A stretch of 64,000 nt of DNA from Caballeronia insecticola (lineage in GTDB: Bacteria; Pseudomonadota; Gammaproteobacteria; Burkholderiales; Burkholderiaceae): assembly GCF_000402035.1 (NCBI RefSeq), contig NC_021288.1, forward strand, positions 620,001 to 684,000. The letters run 5' to 3'. This document shows positions 25,023 through 34,341 of this stretch, one piece after another. A model generated the notes under the pieces. The model was not told where the DNA came from, did not search any database, and saw only the letters and a program-made list of their open reading frames with translations. The position numbers and the translations under genes are program-made. The first letter of the stretch is position 1. Every line of letters begins with the position of its first letter.

Positions 25023-25952
25023 ATGACCACGCAAGACGGTTTGACGATCGATGTGTTTCCGCTGTCCCGCGCCGACCGTGACGCGCTGCCCGCGCTGCAC
25101 GACACGTTCCGGCGCTTCTGGTCGGCACCGCTCGCGAAGACCGCGCCGCGCATCGCCTACGACGCATTCTTCGCGACGACACCGCCTGCGCCCGATGTCG
25201 CGCTGCATCCCTCGACCGATCCCGCGCTGCCCGGTTGGGTCTGCGTGCCCGCGCATCCGGTCGATGATCAGGCGTTACTGTTTCTGCACGGCGGCGCGTA
25301 TGTGATGGGCACGGCGCCGGCGTATCGCGGTTTCGTGAGCCAGATCGCGGCGCGTGCGCGGCGCACGACGTTCATCCTCGAATATCCGCTCGCGCCCGAA
25401 TCCGCGTTGCCTGTCGCGATCGATTTCGCGGCGGCCGCGCTCGAACGATTGCGCAGCCGTATCGGCAAGGTCGGCAAGGTCGGCGTGATCGGCGATTCGG
25501 CGGGCGGCGGCTTGACGTTGGCCACGTTGGCGCAAACGGGCGACGCATCCGCCGCCGTGGTGTTCTCGCCGTGGGCCGATCTGACCTTGAGCGGCGCGAG
25601 CATGCGCGAACGGGCCGCCGTCGAACGATTGCTCGACGAAGGCGCGTTGCGCGAAGCCGCGCGTGGCTATGTCGGTCACGCGGCGGCGGACGATCCGCGC
25701 GCGTCGCCATTGCTTGCCGTGCCGGACCGCCTGCCGCCGCTGCTCGTTCAGGTCGGCTCGGACGAAATTCTCTACGACGACGCCTTGCGTTACGCACTAC
25801 GCGCGCACGCGCGCGGCCATGACGTGACGCTTCAGGAATGGACCGGCATGCATCACGTGTTTCAGCAGAATGTCGCCGAACTCGAAGCGGCGCGGCAGGC
25901 GCTCGATTTCGCGGCGGCGTTTCTGCATCGGCATATGGGAGCGCCTTCGTGA
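25023..25952 (+). CDS. Alpha/beta hydrolase (hormone-sensitive-lipase/esterase family)
   Basis: 309 residues. The oxyanion-hole motif 'FLHGGAYVMG' and nucleophile elbow 'GDSAGGGL' are the HSL-family hallmarks, with the Asp in 'VQVGSDEILYDD' and His near 'GMHHVFQQ'. It is a cytosolic carboxylester or lactone hydrolase. It lies 18 bases after the GMC gene, making a three-gene operon (amidase-like, alcohol oxidase-like, esterase). It converges with the PHB-depolymerase-like gene. Confidence 0.9.
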   Translation: MTTQDGLTIDVFPLSRADRDALPALHDTFRRFWSAPLAKTAPRIAYDAFFATTPPAPDVALHPSTDPALPGWVCVPAHPVDDQALLFLHGGAYVMGTAPAYRGFVSQIAARARRTTFILEYPLAPESALPVAIDFAAAALERLRSRIGKVGKVGVIGDSAGGGLTLATLAQTGDASAAVVFSPWADLTLSGASMRERAAVERLLDEGALREAARGYVGHAAADDPRASPLLAVPDRLPPLLVQVGSDEILYDDALRYALRAHARGHDVTLQEWTGMHHVFQQNVAELEAARQALDFAAAFLHRHMGAPS

Positions 25953-26025
25953 CGGCGCGGCGGGACTCGTCGGCTTCGGCGGGTACCAGCGCGGCGCCGA
26001 TGCCCACGACAATCGTGCGCGTGGT

Positions 26026-27150
26026 TCAGGGCAAACTCATCTCACTACGGCCGCACACATCGCCCTGAATCGCCGTGCGATCGATCGCGAACTGATCGAA
26101 GAAGCGGACAATCTCCCGCGATGCGTGCGGACCGCGCGCGTCCGTATGCGTGCCGTCCGGATGCCCGCCCGACCATGCGTGGCCGAGTCCGTGCACGAGC
26201 CACTGCTCGCCGACCGGCACGCCGTCACGATCGTGAAACACGCGTTGCGTATAAGCGTGGCCGTCTTCGTGGCGGCCGGCGCGCGCTGCGGCGCTCGGCA
26301 GCGCGCCTTCGACATCGCAGTGCATGAGCCGACTCATTTCCACGATCTGTTCGCTGTTGAGCGGATGCACGGTGTCGTCGGCATCGCCGTGAAAGACGAT
26401 CAACGGCACGGCGCGCGTCCCGGATGCCGCGAACGATGCCTGCGGCAGACGAACTTTGCCTCGGCCGTCGTTCATTGCGCAGAGGGCGGAAATTTGTTCG
26501 TCGGCGACACCGAACGCAAGCCCCGAGTGCACCGCGGCAGCCGCGTAAAGATCGGGATGCGTCACGGCAAGATTGACGGCCAGCGCGCCGCCCGCCGACA
26601 TACCGGCGACATAGACGCGCGCGTCATCCACGTTGTAGCGCGCCATGACGTCACGCGTGAGCGCCGCGATCGCCGCCGTTTCGCCCGATTCGCGCATCTG
26701 ATTCGCGGGCAAAAACCAATTCCAGCATTTCAGCGGATTCGAGCTTTCCGGCTGTTCCGGATAAACGACGATAAAGCCCCGCTCCTCCGCGACGACGTTC
26801 ATCTCAGTCCCCGTCGCGAAGTCGTCCGAGTCTTGTTGCGCGCCGTGCAGCATGACGATCATCGGCAGCGGACGACCGTCGTAAGCACTCGGGATATAGA
26901 GCTTGACGTCATACGTCGTGCCCTCATGCTCGAAGCGTTCGCTCGACCATGTCATGCCGATGGCTTCCTGCGGCAATTCCGCTTGCCGGTAAGCGCGTGG
27001 CGTTTCGACTACCGGACGCGGCTGAACCACGGGGCGTGCGGTCGCGGTATCCGCATCGTCGAACGAATGCGCCGTGAGACCCACGGTTCCGTGCGTAAAG
27101 AGCGACCAGAACGTATCGTGCGCCCACGCGAGCGGATGGAAGGGATTCAT
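26026..27150 (-). CDS. PHB depolymerase-family esterase
   Basis: 374 residues. The esterase-PHB fold is seen in 'PMIVMLHGAQQDSDDF', nucleophile elbow 'VYVAGMSAGGALAVNLA', Asp in 'VFHGDADDTVHP', and His in 'VHGLGHAWSGGHP'. There is no classical signal peptide, so it may be an intracellular depolymerase or a general polyester/feruloyl-type esterase. An AGGAA ribosome site precedes the ATG. A phasin gene lies directly upstream, separated by a terminator, supporting a PHB-granule context. Confidence 0.88.
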   Translation of the reverse strand: MNPFHPLAWAHDTFWSLFTHGTVGLTAHSFDDADTATARPVVQPRPVVETPRAYRQAELPQEAIGMTWSSERFEHEGTTYDVKLYIPSAYDGRPLPMIVMLHGAQQDSDDFATGTEMNVVAEERGFIVVYPEQPESSNPLKCWNWFLPANQMRESGETAAIAALTRDVMARYNVDDARVYVAGMSAGGALAVNLAVTHPDLYAAAAVHSGLAFGVADEQISALCAMNDGRGKVRLPQASFAASGTRAVPLIVFHGDADDTVHPLNSEQIVEMSRLMHCDVEGALPSAAARAGRHEDGHAYTQRVFHDRDGVPVGEQWLVHGLGHAWSGGHPDGTHTDARGPHASREIVRFFDQFAIDRTAIQGDVCGRSEMSLP

Positions 27151-27178
27151 CGGTTATTCCTATTGTGTCGAAGGGCAT

Positions 27179-27203
27179 AAAAAAGCCCGCTCGAGGCGGG
27201 CTT
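27179..27203 (-). terminator. Rho-independent terminator after phasin gene
   Basis: Minus-strand stem AAGCCCGC/GCGGGCTT, five-base loop, then six T. It lies between the phasin stop (27250) and the depolymerase start (27150), so the two genes are probably separate transcripts or linked only by read-through. Confidence 0.85.
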
Positions 27204-27249
27204 CGAGTCGACAATGATGCGTCGAGCGAGAGGTCGCAATATGGATGGC

Positions 27250-27672
27250 TTATGCCGCTTCGTCGGCGACGTGGGTCGCCTTCTGCTTTGCGTTCGAGAA
27301 AAGTGCGACAGGCGTCGCCGATTCGAACGCTTGCTTCATTCCGGCGCCGGCCTGCGCCAGCGGCGCGCGCGCCTCGTTGAACATGTCGGTCTGCGTCGAG
27401 CGGACGATCTCCAGAAAATGCCGCGTATAAGCCGCGGCTTTCTCGGGCGCTTCCGCGAAGAGCGTCGATTGCCAGCTCAGCATGTCAGCCGGCTTGGCGT
27501 TCGGACCGGCACGAAAGACCGCATTGCCTTCCTCGAACACGGTCTTGATGGTCTGCACGTTCAGATCGGCAATCTGCTGAAGGCCGCTTGCGTAACGCTT
27601 CGAGACGTTCACGAACGTTTGCAGGCCCGTTGCCGGGATCGAAGTTGTCTGTTGACTGAAGAAAGGAAACAT
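27250..27672 (-). CDS. Phasin-family protein (PHB granule)
   Basis: 140 residues, with AGGAGC ahead of the ATG. It is helical and Ala-rich with the phasin pattern 'LQQIADLNVQTIKTVFEEG' followed by 'RSTQTDMFNEARAPLAQAGA'. Phasins coat polyhydroxybutyrate granules in the cytoplasm. It is shorter than the typical PhaP (about 180-190 residues), but the core is complete. The downstream esterase is probably related. Confidence 0.9.
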   Translation of the reverse strand: MFPFFSQQTTSIPATGLQTFVNVSKRYASGLQQIADLNVQTIKTVFEEGNAVFRAGPNAKPADMLSWQSTLFAEAPEKAAAYTRHFLEIVRSTQTDMFNEARAPLAQAGAGMKQAFESATPVALFSNAKQKATHVADEAA

Positions 27673-27864
27673 ATACCGCTCCTGAAGTTTTAGGGATCCA
27701 ACAGGCCCGTAAATTCAGGACCGTCAATGCGTTTTGCTGCACTGCAATATGAAGAGCATCATACGGCACTTTCGGCTGTCGTCAAGCAGGCGTTTTTTAT
27801 TTGTTCGATCGCTACAGAAGGGGCTTGCGTGTCGTGTTTTTGTCGCACCCCGACACCCGGGCGC

Positions 27865-28569
27865 TCAGCCTGCGCTTGCGGCTGGCATCTCTTCATAGCG
27901 CTTCATCACTTCGTGCCAGATGCCGCTGATGCGGGTTGCGATATCGTCCGCGCCGGGGAATGCTTCGCTGATCAACGCATCTTTGTTGATGAACCGCTCG
28001 CTCAGGGTTTCGATGGTCATCGTGATCAAAATGCGGATGGTCCCCGCATACTCGATGCGCTCCGCGCCGGTGAACTCGCGCCCGCGCCGCCGTCCCGAGA
28101 CATGCACCACTTTCATCGCCCACTGGTCGTTGCGCAGTTCGCGAATCTTGCACAGTTCGGCATTGCGATGAATGGCCGTGAACAGGTTCGCATTCGACGC
28201 ATAGGCCCGCGAATACCAGAGGTTCGCTTCGAGAATGGCGTCATAGGCTTTGAGCTTGCGCGAGCTGCTCACGCGGCTGCCTTCGATGTACTCGAAGAAC
28301 ATGCTCAGCACCTCGAAGACGCAATTCTCGATGTCCTTGAAGTGGTTATAAAACGTGGAGCGTGCGAGACCCGATTGTTCGAGCAGATATTCGACAGTCG
28401 GATTCTGCGCGGGATTGTCCTGCAGGAAGCGCGCCGCGATCGTCATGAAGACGTAACGCGTTCGCTCGCGCTTCGACAATGACCGGTCCAGCGTCTTGGC
28501 CGCGAGCATCTCCTCGAACCGCAGCGACGACGGTACGTCGCGTGCCTCGACAGGCGACTCTTCCATCAT
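27865..28569 (-). CDS. TetR-family regulator, last gene of the 28-39 kb operon
   Basis: ATG 28569 is preferred over 28593 because AGGGGAA lies just upstream; the product is about 234 residues. The helix-turn-helix ('PTVEYLLEQSGLARSTFYNH', then 'FKDIENCVFE') is TetR-type. A large C-terminal ligand domain follows. It begins about 55 bases after the stop of the N-methyl-amino-acid-oxidase-like gene, so it is likely co-transcribed with the operon and controls it by feedback. Confidence 0.85.
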   Translation of the reverse strand: MMEESPVEARDVPSSLRFEEMLAAKTLDRSLSKRERTRYVFMTIAARFLQDNPAQNPTVEYLLEQSGLARSTFYNHFKDIENCVFEVLSMFFEYIEGSRVSSSRKLKAYDAILEANLWYSRAYASNANLFTAIHRNAELCKIRELRNDQWAMKVVHVSGRRRGREFTGAERIEYAGTIRILITMTIETLSERFINKDALISEAFPGADDIATRISGIWHEVMKRYEEMPAASAG

Positions 28570-28626
28570 CGTATTCCCCTGTGTGACGTTCATAGGGCTG
28601 CATTTTACCGAACGCTCGCCGCCGGA

Positions 28627-29817
28627 TCATCGCGTGCCTGCACGCCGCTGCGGCGTGCGCGCGTCCTGAAACCGCGCGACATCCAGATGCGCGACCTGGC
28701 CGCCCGCTTCGCCTTCCACGACGAGCCGCGCCACCGCCTCGCCGATGGCCGGCGAGAACTTGAAGCCGTGCCCCGAGAAGCCGGTCGCGACGAACATGCG
28801 CGACGTCTTCTCGTCGCCGGGCAGCGCGCCAAGCAGGCCTTCGCCATCGGGCGTGTACGCATCCATGTAGATGCCGATGCGCACCGGGTCCGCACGCAGA
28901 CCCGGCGCCACTTCGGCCGCGGTGCGGCGCAGATGCGCGAGTTCATCGGCGGGCAGGCTGCGCGGCAGTGCATGCGGCGCATCGAGCGCGGGCCAGCCGC
29001 CGATATTGCAGCTGGCTTTGACAGTCGCGCCGTCCATGCACGGGAACATGTAGAAGTAGCCGCTTTCGAACAAGTGCATCAGCACGATCGAATGGTCGAT
29101 GCCGAACTCCGCCGGCACACGCGGCGCGAACCAGCCGAGCGCAATGCGGCGCGTGACGAGCGGCAGCGCGGCCAGCGCCGGCTCGAACGAAGCCCAGCCG
29201 CCCGGCGCCATGACAACGTGCGAGAACGTCTCCGTCGCGCCGCCTATCTTCAGCGCGACGTGATCGTCGAACGGCTCGACGGCATCGACACTCGTGTAGC
29301 TGCGCAACGTTGCGCCACATGCGACCGCGCGTTCCACCGCCGACAGCACCGCGAGATCGGAGCGCAGCGCGCCGCCCTCGGGATCGAACAGCATGATCTC
29401 GCCGGACGCGAGACGAAACTGCGGGAAGCGCGCGAGCGCGGCGTCACGTTCGAGCACGTCGAGCCGCAGATCGAACTGCGTGGCCGTCTCGCGAATCGCG
29501 CGCATGCCGGGCATGGACGGCGTGCCGATGGTCGCGACACCGGTCTGATACAGCAGCCGCTGATTCGCTTCGCCTTCGAGTTCGCGCCATAACGCGAGGC
29601 TTTCGCGCACCAGCGGAACGTGCTTCGCGCCCTCCTTGCAGGCGACGCGAAAGACGCGGCTTTCTCCGCCGGTCGCGCCGCGATCGTGCGCGGGTGCATA
29701 GCGGTCGAACAGCGTGACCTTGACGCCGCGCCGCGCGAGGCGCCACGCGCTCATCGCGCCGATCACGCCAGCCCCGACGATGGCCACATGCAAGGAAGAC
29801 GAGGATGTGTTGGGCAT
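28627..29817 (-). CDS. FAD oxidoreductase of the MSOX/N-methyl-tryptophan oxidase family
   Basis: ATG 29817 is preferred to an in-frame TTG at 29847. About 396 residues. The FAD motif 'VAIVGAGVIGAMSAWRLARR' is near the start; 'GATGGESRVFRVAC' and 'FVATGFSGHGFKFSPAIGEA' are characteristic of sarcosine/N-methyl-tryptophan oxidases. These oxidise secondary N-methyl amines with release of formaldehyde. Family members carry a Cys before the 'YTxTPD' segment for covalent FAD; here the corresponding segment (GIYMDAYTPD, near 321) has no Cys. Located after an ABC importer, it probably oxidises the imported N-substituted amine. Confidence 0.85.
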   Translation of the reverse strand: MPNTSSSSLHVAIVGAGVIGAMSAWRLARRGVKVTLFDRYAPAHDRGATGGESRVFRVACKEGAKHVPLVRESLALWRELEGEANQRLLYQTGVATIGTPSMPGMRAIRETATQFDLRLDVLERDAALARFPQFRLASGEIMLFDPEGGALRSDLAVLSAVERAVACGATLRSYTSVDAVEPFDDHVALKIGGATETFSHVVMAPGGWASFEPALAALPLVTRRIALGWFAPRVPAEFGIDHSIVLMHLFESGYFYMFPCMDGATVKASCNIGGWPALDAPHALPRSLPADELAHLRRTAAEVAPGLRADPVRIGIYMDAYTPDGEGLLGALPGDEKTSRMFVATGFSGHGFKFSPAIGEAVARLVVEGEAGGQVAHLDVARFQDARTPQRRAGTR

Positions 29818-29839
29818 GTTGAAGTTATCGAAGAAGGTG

Positions 29840-30847
29840 TCAGGCAAAGTGGCAAGCCACGCGCTGCGGCGCGCCGGAACGATGGATCAGCGCCGGCGTC
29901 GATTTCGAGCAGATGTCCTGTGCCATCCAGCAGCGCGTGCGGAAGCGGCAACCGCTCGGCGGATCGGTCGGACGCGGCAGATCGCCTGCCAGCACGCGCG
30001 GCGTACGCGAACGCTCGACGCGCGGGTCCGGCACGTTGGCGCTATCGACGAGCGCCTGCGTGTACGGATGCCGCGGCGTCTGCAACACATCGCGCGCGGC
30101 GCCGGATTCGACCACGCGGCCCATATACATCACCGCGATATCGTGCGAGATGTTGGCGACCACGGCCAGATCGTGCGACACGAACACATACGACACGCGC
30201 AGATCGTCCTGCAATTCGCGCAGCAGATTCACGACCTGCGCCTGCACGGACACATCGAGCGCGGAAACGGGTTCGTCGCAGATCACGACGCGCGCCGGCC
30301 GCACCAGCGCACGCGCGATGCCCACGCGCTGCTGCTGCCCGCCCGACAGCGAATACGGATAACGCGCCGCATGTCCCGCGTGCAGGCCGACGCGTTCGAG
30401 CATTGCGATCACGCGTTCGCCGCGCTCCTTCTTCGACAGATGCGCTTCGTGGATATCGAGCGGCTCGCGCACGATCTCGCCGATCTTCAAACGCGGATTG
30501 AGCGCGGTATAGGGCGACTGGAACACCATCTGCACGTCGCGCATCACTTCGCGCCAGCGATCGCCGCGCAACTGCGCGAGGTTGACGCCATCGACATGCA
30601 ACGTGCCTGCACTTGGCGCGAGAATGCCGACGAGCATGCGCGACAGCGTCGACTTCCCGCAGCCCGATTCGCCGACGATGCCGAGCGTCTTGCCGCGTCC
30701 GAGCGAGAGCGTGACGTCGTCGACTGCGTCGAGCCATAGCGGCGCGGCGGGCCAGGGCCGCGAGATGCGAAAGCGCCTGCACAGACCGGCGGCGTGCAGC
30801 ACCGGGACCTCGTCGGCGGGTGGCGTCAGCTCACGCACGTTCGGCAT
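29840..30847 (-). CDS. ABC importer ATPase, oligopeptide/opine class (DppF-like)
   Basis: The chosen start, 30847, has AGGT just upstream and overlaps the DppD-like stop by 17 bases; about 335 residues. Walker A is 'GESGCGKST', the ABC signature is '[17 protein letters not shown]', and Walker B is '[12 protein letters not shown]'. The C-terminal region with 'GCRFRTRC' and a further Cys is typical of this class, which binds an Fe-S cluster. It pairs with the neighbouring ATPase to power the importer encoded at 30.8-35.3 kb. Confidence 0.92.
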   Translation of the reverse strand: MPNVRELTPPADEVPVLHAAGLCRRFRISRPWPAAPLWLDAVDDVTLSLGRGKTLGIVGESGCGKSTLSRMLVGILAPSAGTLHVDGVNLAQLRGDRWREVMRDVQMVFQSPYTALNPRLKIGEIVREPLDIHEAHLSKKERGERVIAMLERVGLHAGHAARYPYSLSGGQQQRVGIARALVRPARVVICDEPVSALDVSVQAQVVNLLRELQDDLRVSYVFVSHDLAVVANISHDIAVMYMGRVVESGAARDVLQTPRHPYTQALVDSANVPDPRVERSRTPRVLAGDLPRPTDPPSGCRFRTRCWMAQDICSKSTPALIHRSGAPQRVACHFA

Positions 30848-31847
30848 ATCGGACCTCATCCGGAGAGAAGCGGCACAGGGACATGCGGCCGCCGGCGAAC
30901 ACGATCGGCTGCGGCACGTCGGCCGAACACGCGGGCACGGCAAGCGCGCAGCGCGGATGGAACGCGCAACCCGTGGGAATGGCCTGCGGCGCGGGCGGCG
31001 CACCGGCGATCGCGCGCAGCGGCTCGCCGGGACAATCGAGACGCGGCATCGCCTTGAGCAGCGCGCGCGTGTACGGATGCGCGGGCGCATCGAAGACTTC
31101 GGTGACGGGACCCGTCTCGACCGCGCGCCCGGCGTACATCACGAGCATGCGGTCGGCCATGCGCGCGACGACGCCCATATCGTGCGTGACGATCAGCACC
31201 GCCATGCCGAGTTCGCCGCGCAACCGCATCAGCAACTGGAGAATCTGCGCCTTGATGGTGGCATCGAGCGCGGTGGTCGGCTCGTCGGCGATCAGCAGAT
31301 CGGGTTCAAGCGCGAGCGCAATCGCAATCAGCGCGCGCTGGCGCATGCCGCCCGAAAACTCGTGCGGATAGCGATGCACGCGCTCATCCGGCGACGGAAT
31401 GCCGGTCAGCGCCAGCAGTTCGACGGCACGCCGCATGCCCGCGCGGCGCGACATGCCGCGATGGACCATCAGCGTCTCGGCAATCTGGAAGCCGACGGTC
31501 GTGCACGGATTGAGCGCCGCGAGCGCGTCCTGGCTGATCAGCGCCATGCGCTCGCCGCACAGGCGGCGGCGTGCGCGCGGCGCGAGACTCGAAATCGGCT
31601 GGCCGGACAGCGTGATGCGCCCGGTCGTATTCGCCTGGCCGGAGAGGAGGCCCATCACGGCCTGCGCCATTGTCGACTTGCCGGAACCCGACTCGCCGAT
31701 CACGGCGAACACTTCGCCGCGCCCGACGCGAAAGCTCAAGTCGCGCACGACCCGCACTTCGCCCGCGCGGGTGCTGAACGACACGTTCAGGTCGGCGACA
31801 TCGAGGACCGGCGTATCCGCGCCGCTGCGCAAGGTGGACACGTTCAT
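30831..31847 (-). CDS. ABC importer ATPase, oligopeptide/opine class (DppD-like)
   Basis: A continuous frame runs upstream to 33350, but that part is an off-frame shadow of the binding-protein gene. The true ATG at 31847 overlaps the binding-protein stop (ATGA). About 338 residues. Walker A is 'GESGSGKST', the signature '[18 protein letters not shown]', Walker B '[12 protein letters not shown]', and C-terminal 'GCAFHPRC' shows the Cys motif of DppD/OppD. It forms the heterodimeric ATPase with the DppF-like protein. Confidence 0.92.
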   Translation of the reverse strand: MNVSTLRSGADTPVLDVADLNVSFSTRAGEVRVVRDLSFRVGRGEVFAVIGESGSGKSTMAQAVMGLLSGQANTTGRITLSGQPISSLAPRARRRLCGERMALISQDALAALNPCTTVGFQIAETLMVHRGMSRRAGMRRAVELLALTGIPSPDERVHRYPHEFSGGMRQRALIAIALALEPDLLIADEPTTALDATIKAQILQLLMRLRGELGMAVLIVTHDMGVVARMADRMLVMYAGRAVETGPVTEVFDAPAHPYTRALLKAMPRLDCPGEPLRAIAGAPPAPQAIPTGCAFHPRCALAVPACSADVPQPIVFAGGRMSLCRFSPDEVRYAERA

Positions 31848-33406
31848 TTCGCCGAAACCTTGACCGTGGCGAGGTCGAAGTTGTCGCCGAAACGCGCGTC
31901 CCATTGCAGCCGCTTCGAGAAGCCGTAGATGGACGCGGCCTGCCACACCGCCGCGACGTAATAGCGGTCGTGCACGAGGCGCTGGGCGGCTTTCCAGTCC
32001 TCGGCGCGCTTCGCGTCGTCCATCTGGCCGCCGGCCTGCGCCGCCAGCTTGTCGAACTCGGGGTCGGCCGTCACGCTGAGCGGCGAACTCGAATTGAGGA
32101 AGGAGTTGATCTTGCTCGCGTCGCCTTCGCCGAAATCCCAGCCGATGATGTAGAACGGCCCGCCGCTGCGGCTCTGCATCATGCCGATCAGACGCCCCCA
32201 TTCCATCACTTGCGGGCTCACCTTGAAGCCCGTCGAGCCGAGTTGCGCGTTGATCGCCTGATAGATGTCGCGGTCGTTCACGTAACGGCCATCCGACGTA
32301 TAGGTCTTGAGATCGACCGTCTTGCCGTCCAGCAAGCCCTTGGCGCCCTTGCGGTCGGTGGCGTAGGGCTTGATCGACTTGTCGAACTGCACGACGGTCG
32401 GCGCCATCGGCGTGCCCAGCACGCGGCCGTATTTGCCGAGCAGATGCGTCACGATGTTGTTCATGTCGAGCGATTCGACGAACGCCTGGCGCACCTTGAT
32501 GTCGTTGAACGGCGGCTTGCGCGAATCGAGCAGCAGCGTGTGCACGAGGCCGTCCATGCTGGAGACGATCTTCGCGTTCTGCGACTTCTCGATGCGGTCC
32601 ACATCGGCAATCGGCACGCGCTGGATGATGTCGACTTCCCCTTGCAGCAGCGCGTTGACGCGCGTCGAATTCTCCGGCACGAAGGTGAAGCGCCCGGTCG
32701 CGACATCCGGCGCCGTGTTCCAGTAAGCCGGATTGCGCTCCAGCGTGAGCGACGTTCCCTTGCGCCATTCGGTCAGCTTGTAGGGACCCGATCCGAGCGG
32801 CTTGTCGTTGACTTCCTGCTGGCTGTGCGATTCGAAGTAATGCTTCGGCACGATGAACACGCGCCCGCTTCCGCCGATAGGCTGCATGCGCCGCGGCAGC
32901 AGCGGATCGGGCGCTTTCGTGCGAATCTGCACTGTCTGCGGATCGACGACGATCACCTCCGAAATCGACGCGATCTGCGATGCATGCGGCGAGTTCATCG
33001 CCGGGTTGCGGATGCGGTCGATCGAATACTTCACGTCCTCGGCGGTGAGCGGCTGGCCGTCCTGAAACTTGACGTCGTTGCGCAGCTTGAACTCCCAGAG
33101 CGTCGGCTCTTTCGCCGTGTACGACGACGCCACGTTCGGCAAGAGCTTGCCGCTGTTGGGGTCGAGCGCGAGCAAGGTATCGTAGATCTGGCTCATGATC
33201 GCCATATCCGGACCGTTCGCCGTGCGCGCGGGATCGAGCTGGTCGATGCCGCCGCTCAGCGCCACGCGAACTTCGGTCGCGGCCGTGGGCGCAGCGTGCG
33301 CGGCGGGCCACGCCGCGCAGACGAGCGCCGCGCATGTCAGCGTGCGGCATGCGCGCAAGGCCGCGGTGACGAAGGAACCTGTCGCAACGATATCTCCCGC
33401 TTTCAT
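31844..33406 (-). CDS. ABC importer periplasmic solute-binding protein (family 5)
   Basis: 520 residues. An N-terminal Sec signal ends at about 'PAAHA'. The mature part shows the dipeptide/nickel-binding fold: 'GGIDQLDPARTANGPDMAIM', 'DVKFQDGQPLTAEDVKYSID', and 'KPLGSGPYKLTEW'. It captures the substrate in the periplasm for the permeases encoded upstream. It is fairly different from the two other binding proteins in this window (54291-55913 and 60762-62339). Substrate unknown: the class covers peptides, opines, haem, nickel and amines. Confidence 0.9.
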   Translation of the reverse strand: MKAGDIVATGSFVTAALRACRTLTCAALVCAAWPAAHAAPTAATEVRVALSGGIDQLDPARTANGPDMAIMSQIYDTLLALDPNSGKLLPNVASSYTAKEPTLWEFKLRNDVKFQDGQPLTAEDVKYSIDRIRNPAMNSPHASQIASISEVIVVDPQTVQIRTKAPDPLLPRRMQPIGGSGRVFIVPKHYFESHSQQEVNDKPLGSGPYKLTEWRKGTSLTLERNPAYWNTAPDVATGRFTFVPENSTRVNALLQGEVDIIQRVPIADVDRIEKSQNAKIVSSMDGLVHTLLLDSRKPPFNDIKVRQAFVESLDMNNIVTHLLGKYGRVLGTPMAPTVVQFDKSIKPYATDRKGAKGLLDGKTVDLKTYTSDGRYVNDRDIYQAINAQLGSTGFKVSPQVMEWGRLIGMMQSRSGGPFYIIGWDFGEGDASKINSFLNSSSPLSVTADPEFDKLAAQAGGQMDDAKRAEDWKAAQRLVHDRYYVAAVWQAASIYGFSKRLQWDARFGDNFDLATVKVSAK

Positions 33407-33459
33407 GAGCTACCCCTTCTGGCTTGAAATGCGTCGGTGGATGTGGGCAAACGGCGTCA

Positions 33460-34341
33460 TCAACGCCGGTTCAGCTTGGGATCGGACGAATCGCGCAATT
33501 GCTCGCCGAGCACGTTGATCGACAGGACGAGCAGGAAAATGCAGGAACCCGGAAACACGGTGAGCCACCACGCGGTATCCATGTAGTCGCGGCCTTCGCT
33601 GAGCATGCGTCCCCAGGTCGGCGTATCGGTCGGCACGCCGAGACCGACGAAGCTCAGCCCGCTTTCCATCACGATGGCCGTGCCGAGCGCGAAGGTCGCG
33701 AGCACCAGCACGTTCGGCAGCACGTTGGGCAGAATGTGCCGCAGCAACACGCGCCAGGTGCTGCCGCGCATCACGAGCACGGCCTCGACGTATTCGAGCT
33801 GTCGAATCTGGTTGGTGTCCGAATAAGTCACGCGCGCGAACGGCACCCAGCTGCCGAGCGCGATCACCGCAATCACGAGCGGCACGCTCGGGCTCAGAAT
33901 CCCGACAATCGTGATCGCGAGCAGAAAGAACGGAAACGAGAGCTGAATGTTCGACAGATACAGCAGCAGATCGGCGATGCGCCCGCCGCGATAGCCCGCG
34001 AAAATCCCCGCGCAGATGCCGAGCGCGGCGGCGAGCGCGACTGCCGCCACCGACACGAACAACGCGGGCCGCGCGCCCATGATCAGAAGCGAGAGCACGT
34101 CGCGGCCGAGCGCATCCGTGCCGAACCAGTAGCGCCCTTCCGCGCCCACGGCGCCGGCGGGAAGCAGGCGGCTGCCGAGATCCTGAAAGGTCGGATCGAA
34201 CGGCGTGAGGGCATCGCCGCCGAGCGCGGCAATCAGCGTGAGCATGAGGAACGCCATGCACAGCACGATCATCACCGGCTGGCGCGCGACCCGGCGGCGC
34301 AGCCGCAGCCACGGCGATACGGCGGGAGCGGAAGGCGTCAT
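33460..34341 (-). CDS. ABC importer inner-membrane permease (DppC-like)
   Basis: A longer off-frame extension reaches 35217, but ATG 34341 overlaps the DppB-like stop (ATGA) and gives the expected 293 residues. It has about five or six transmembrane helices and the DppC signatures 'FGTDALGRDVLSLLIMGARP' and 'ESGLSFVGLGVPTDTPTWG'. The EAA loop is recognisable in 'AVLVMRGSTWRVLLRHILP'. It forms the translocation pore with the DppB-like partner. Confidence 0.92.
   Translation of the reverse strand: MTPSAPAVSPWLRLRRRVARQPVMIVLCMAFLMLTLIAALGGDALTPFDPTFQDLGSRLLPAGAVGAEGRYWFGTDALGRDVLSLLIMGARPALFVSVAAVALAAALGICAGIFAGYRGGRIADLLLYLSNIQLSFPFFLLAITIVGILSPSVPLVIAVIALGSWVPFARVTYSDTNQIRQLEYVEAVLVMRGSTWRVLLRHILPNVLPNVLVLATFALGTAIVMESGLSFVGLGVPTDTPTWGRMLSEGRDYMDTAWWLTVFPGSCIFLLVLSINVLGEQLRDSSDPKLNRR

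Noticed and set aside
30831..33350. Single 839-codon open frame on the minus strand
   Set aside because: Only the last 338 codons encode a protein (the DppD-like ATPase); the N-terminal part is Arg/Ala-rich nonsense antiphase to the binding-protein gene, whose frame is the real one.
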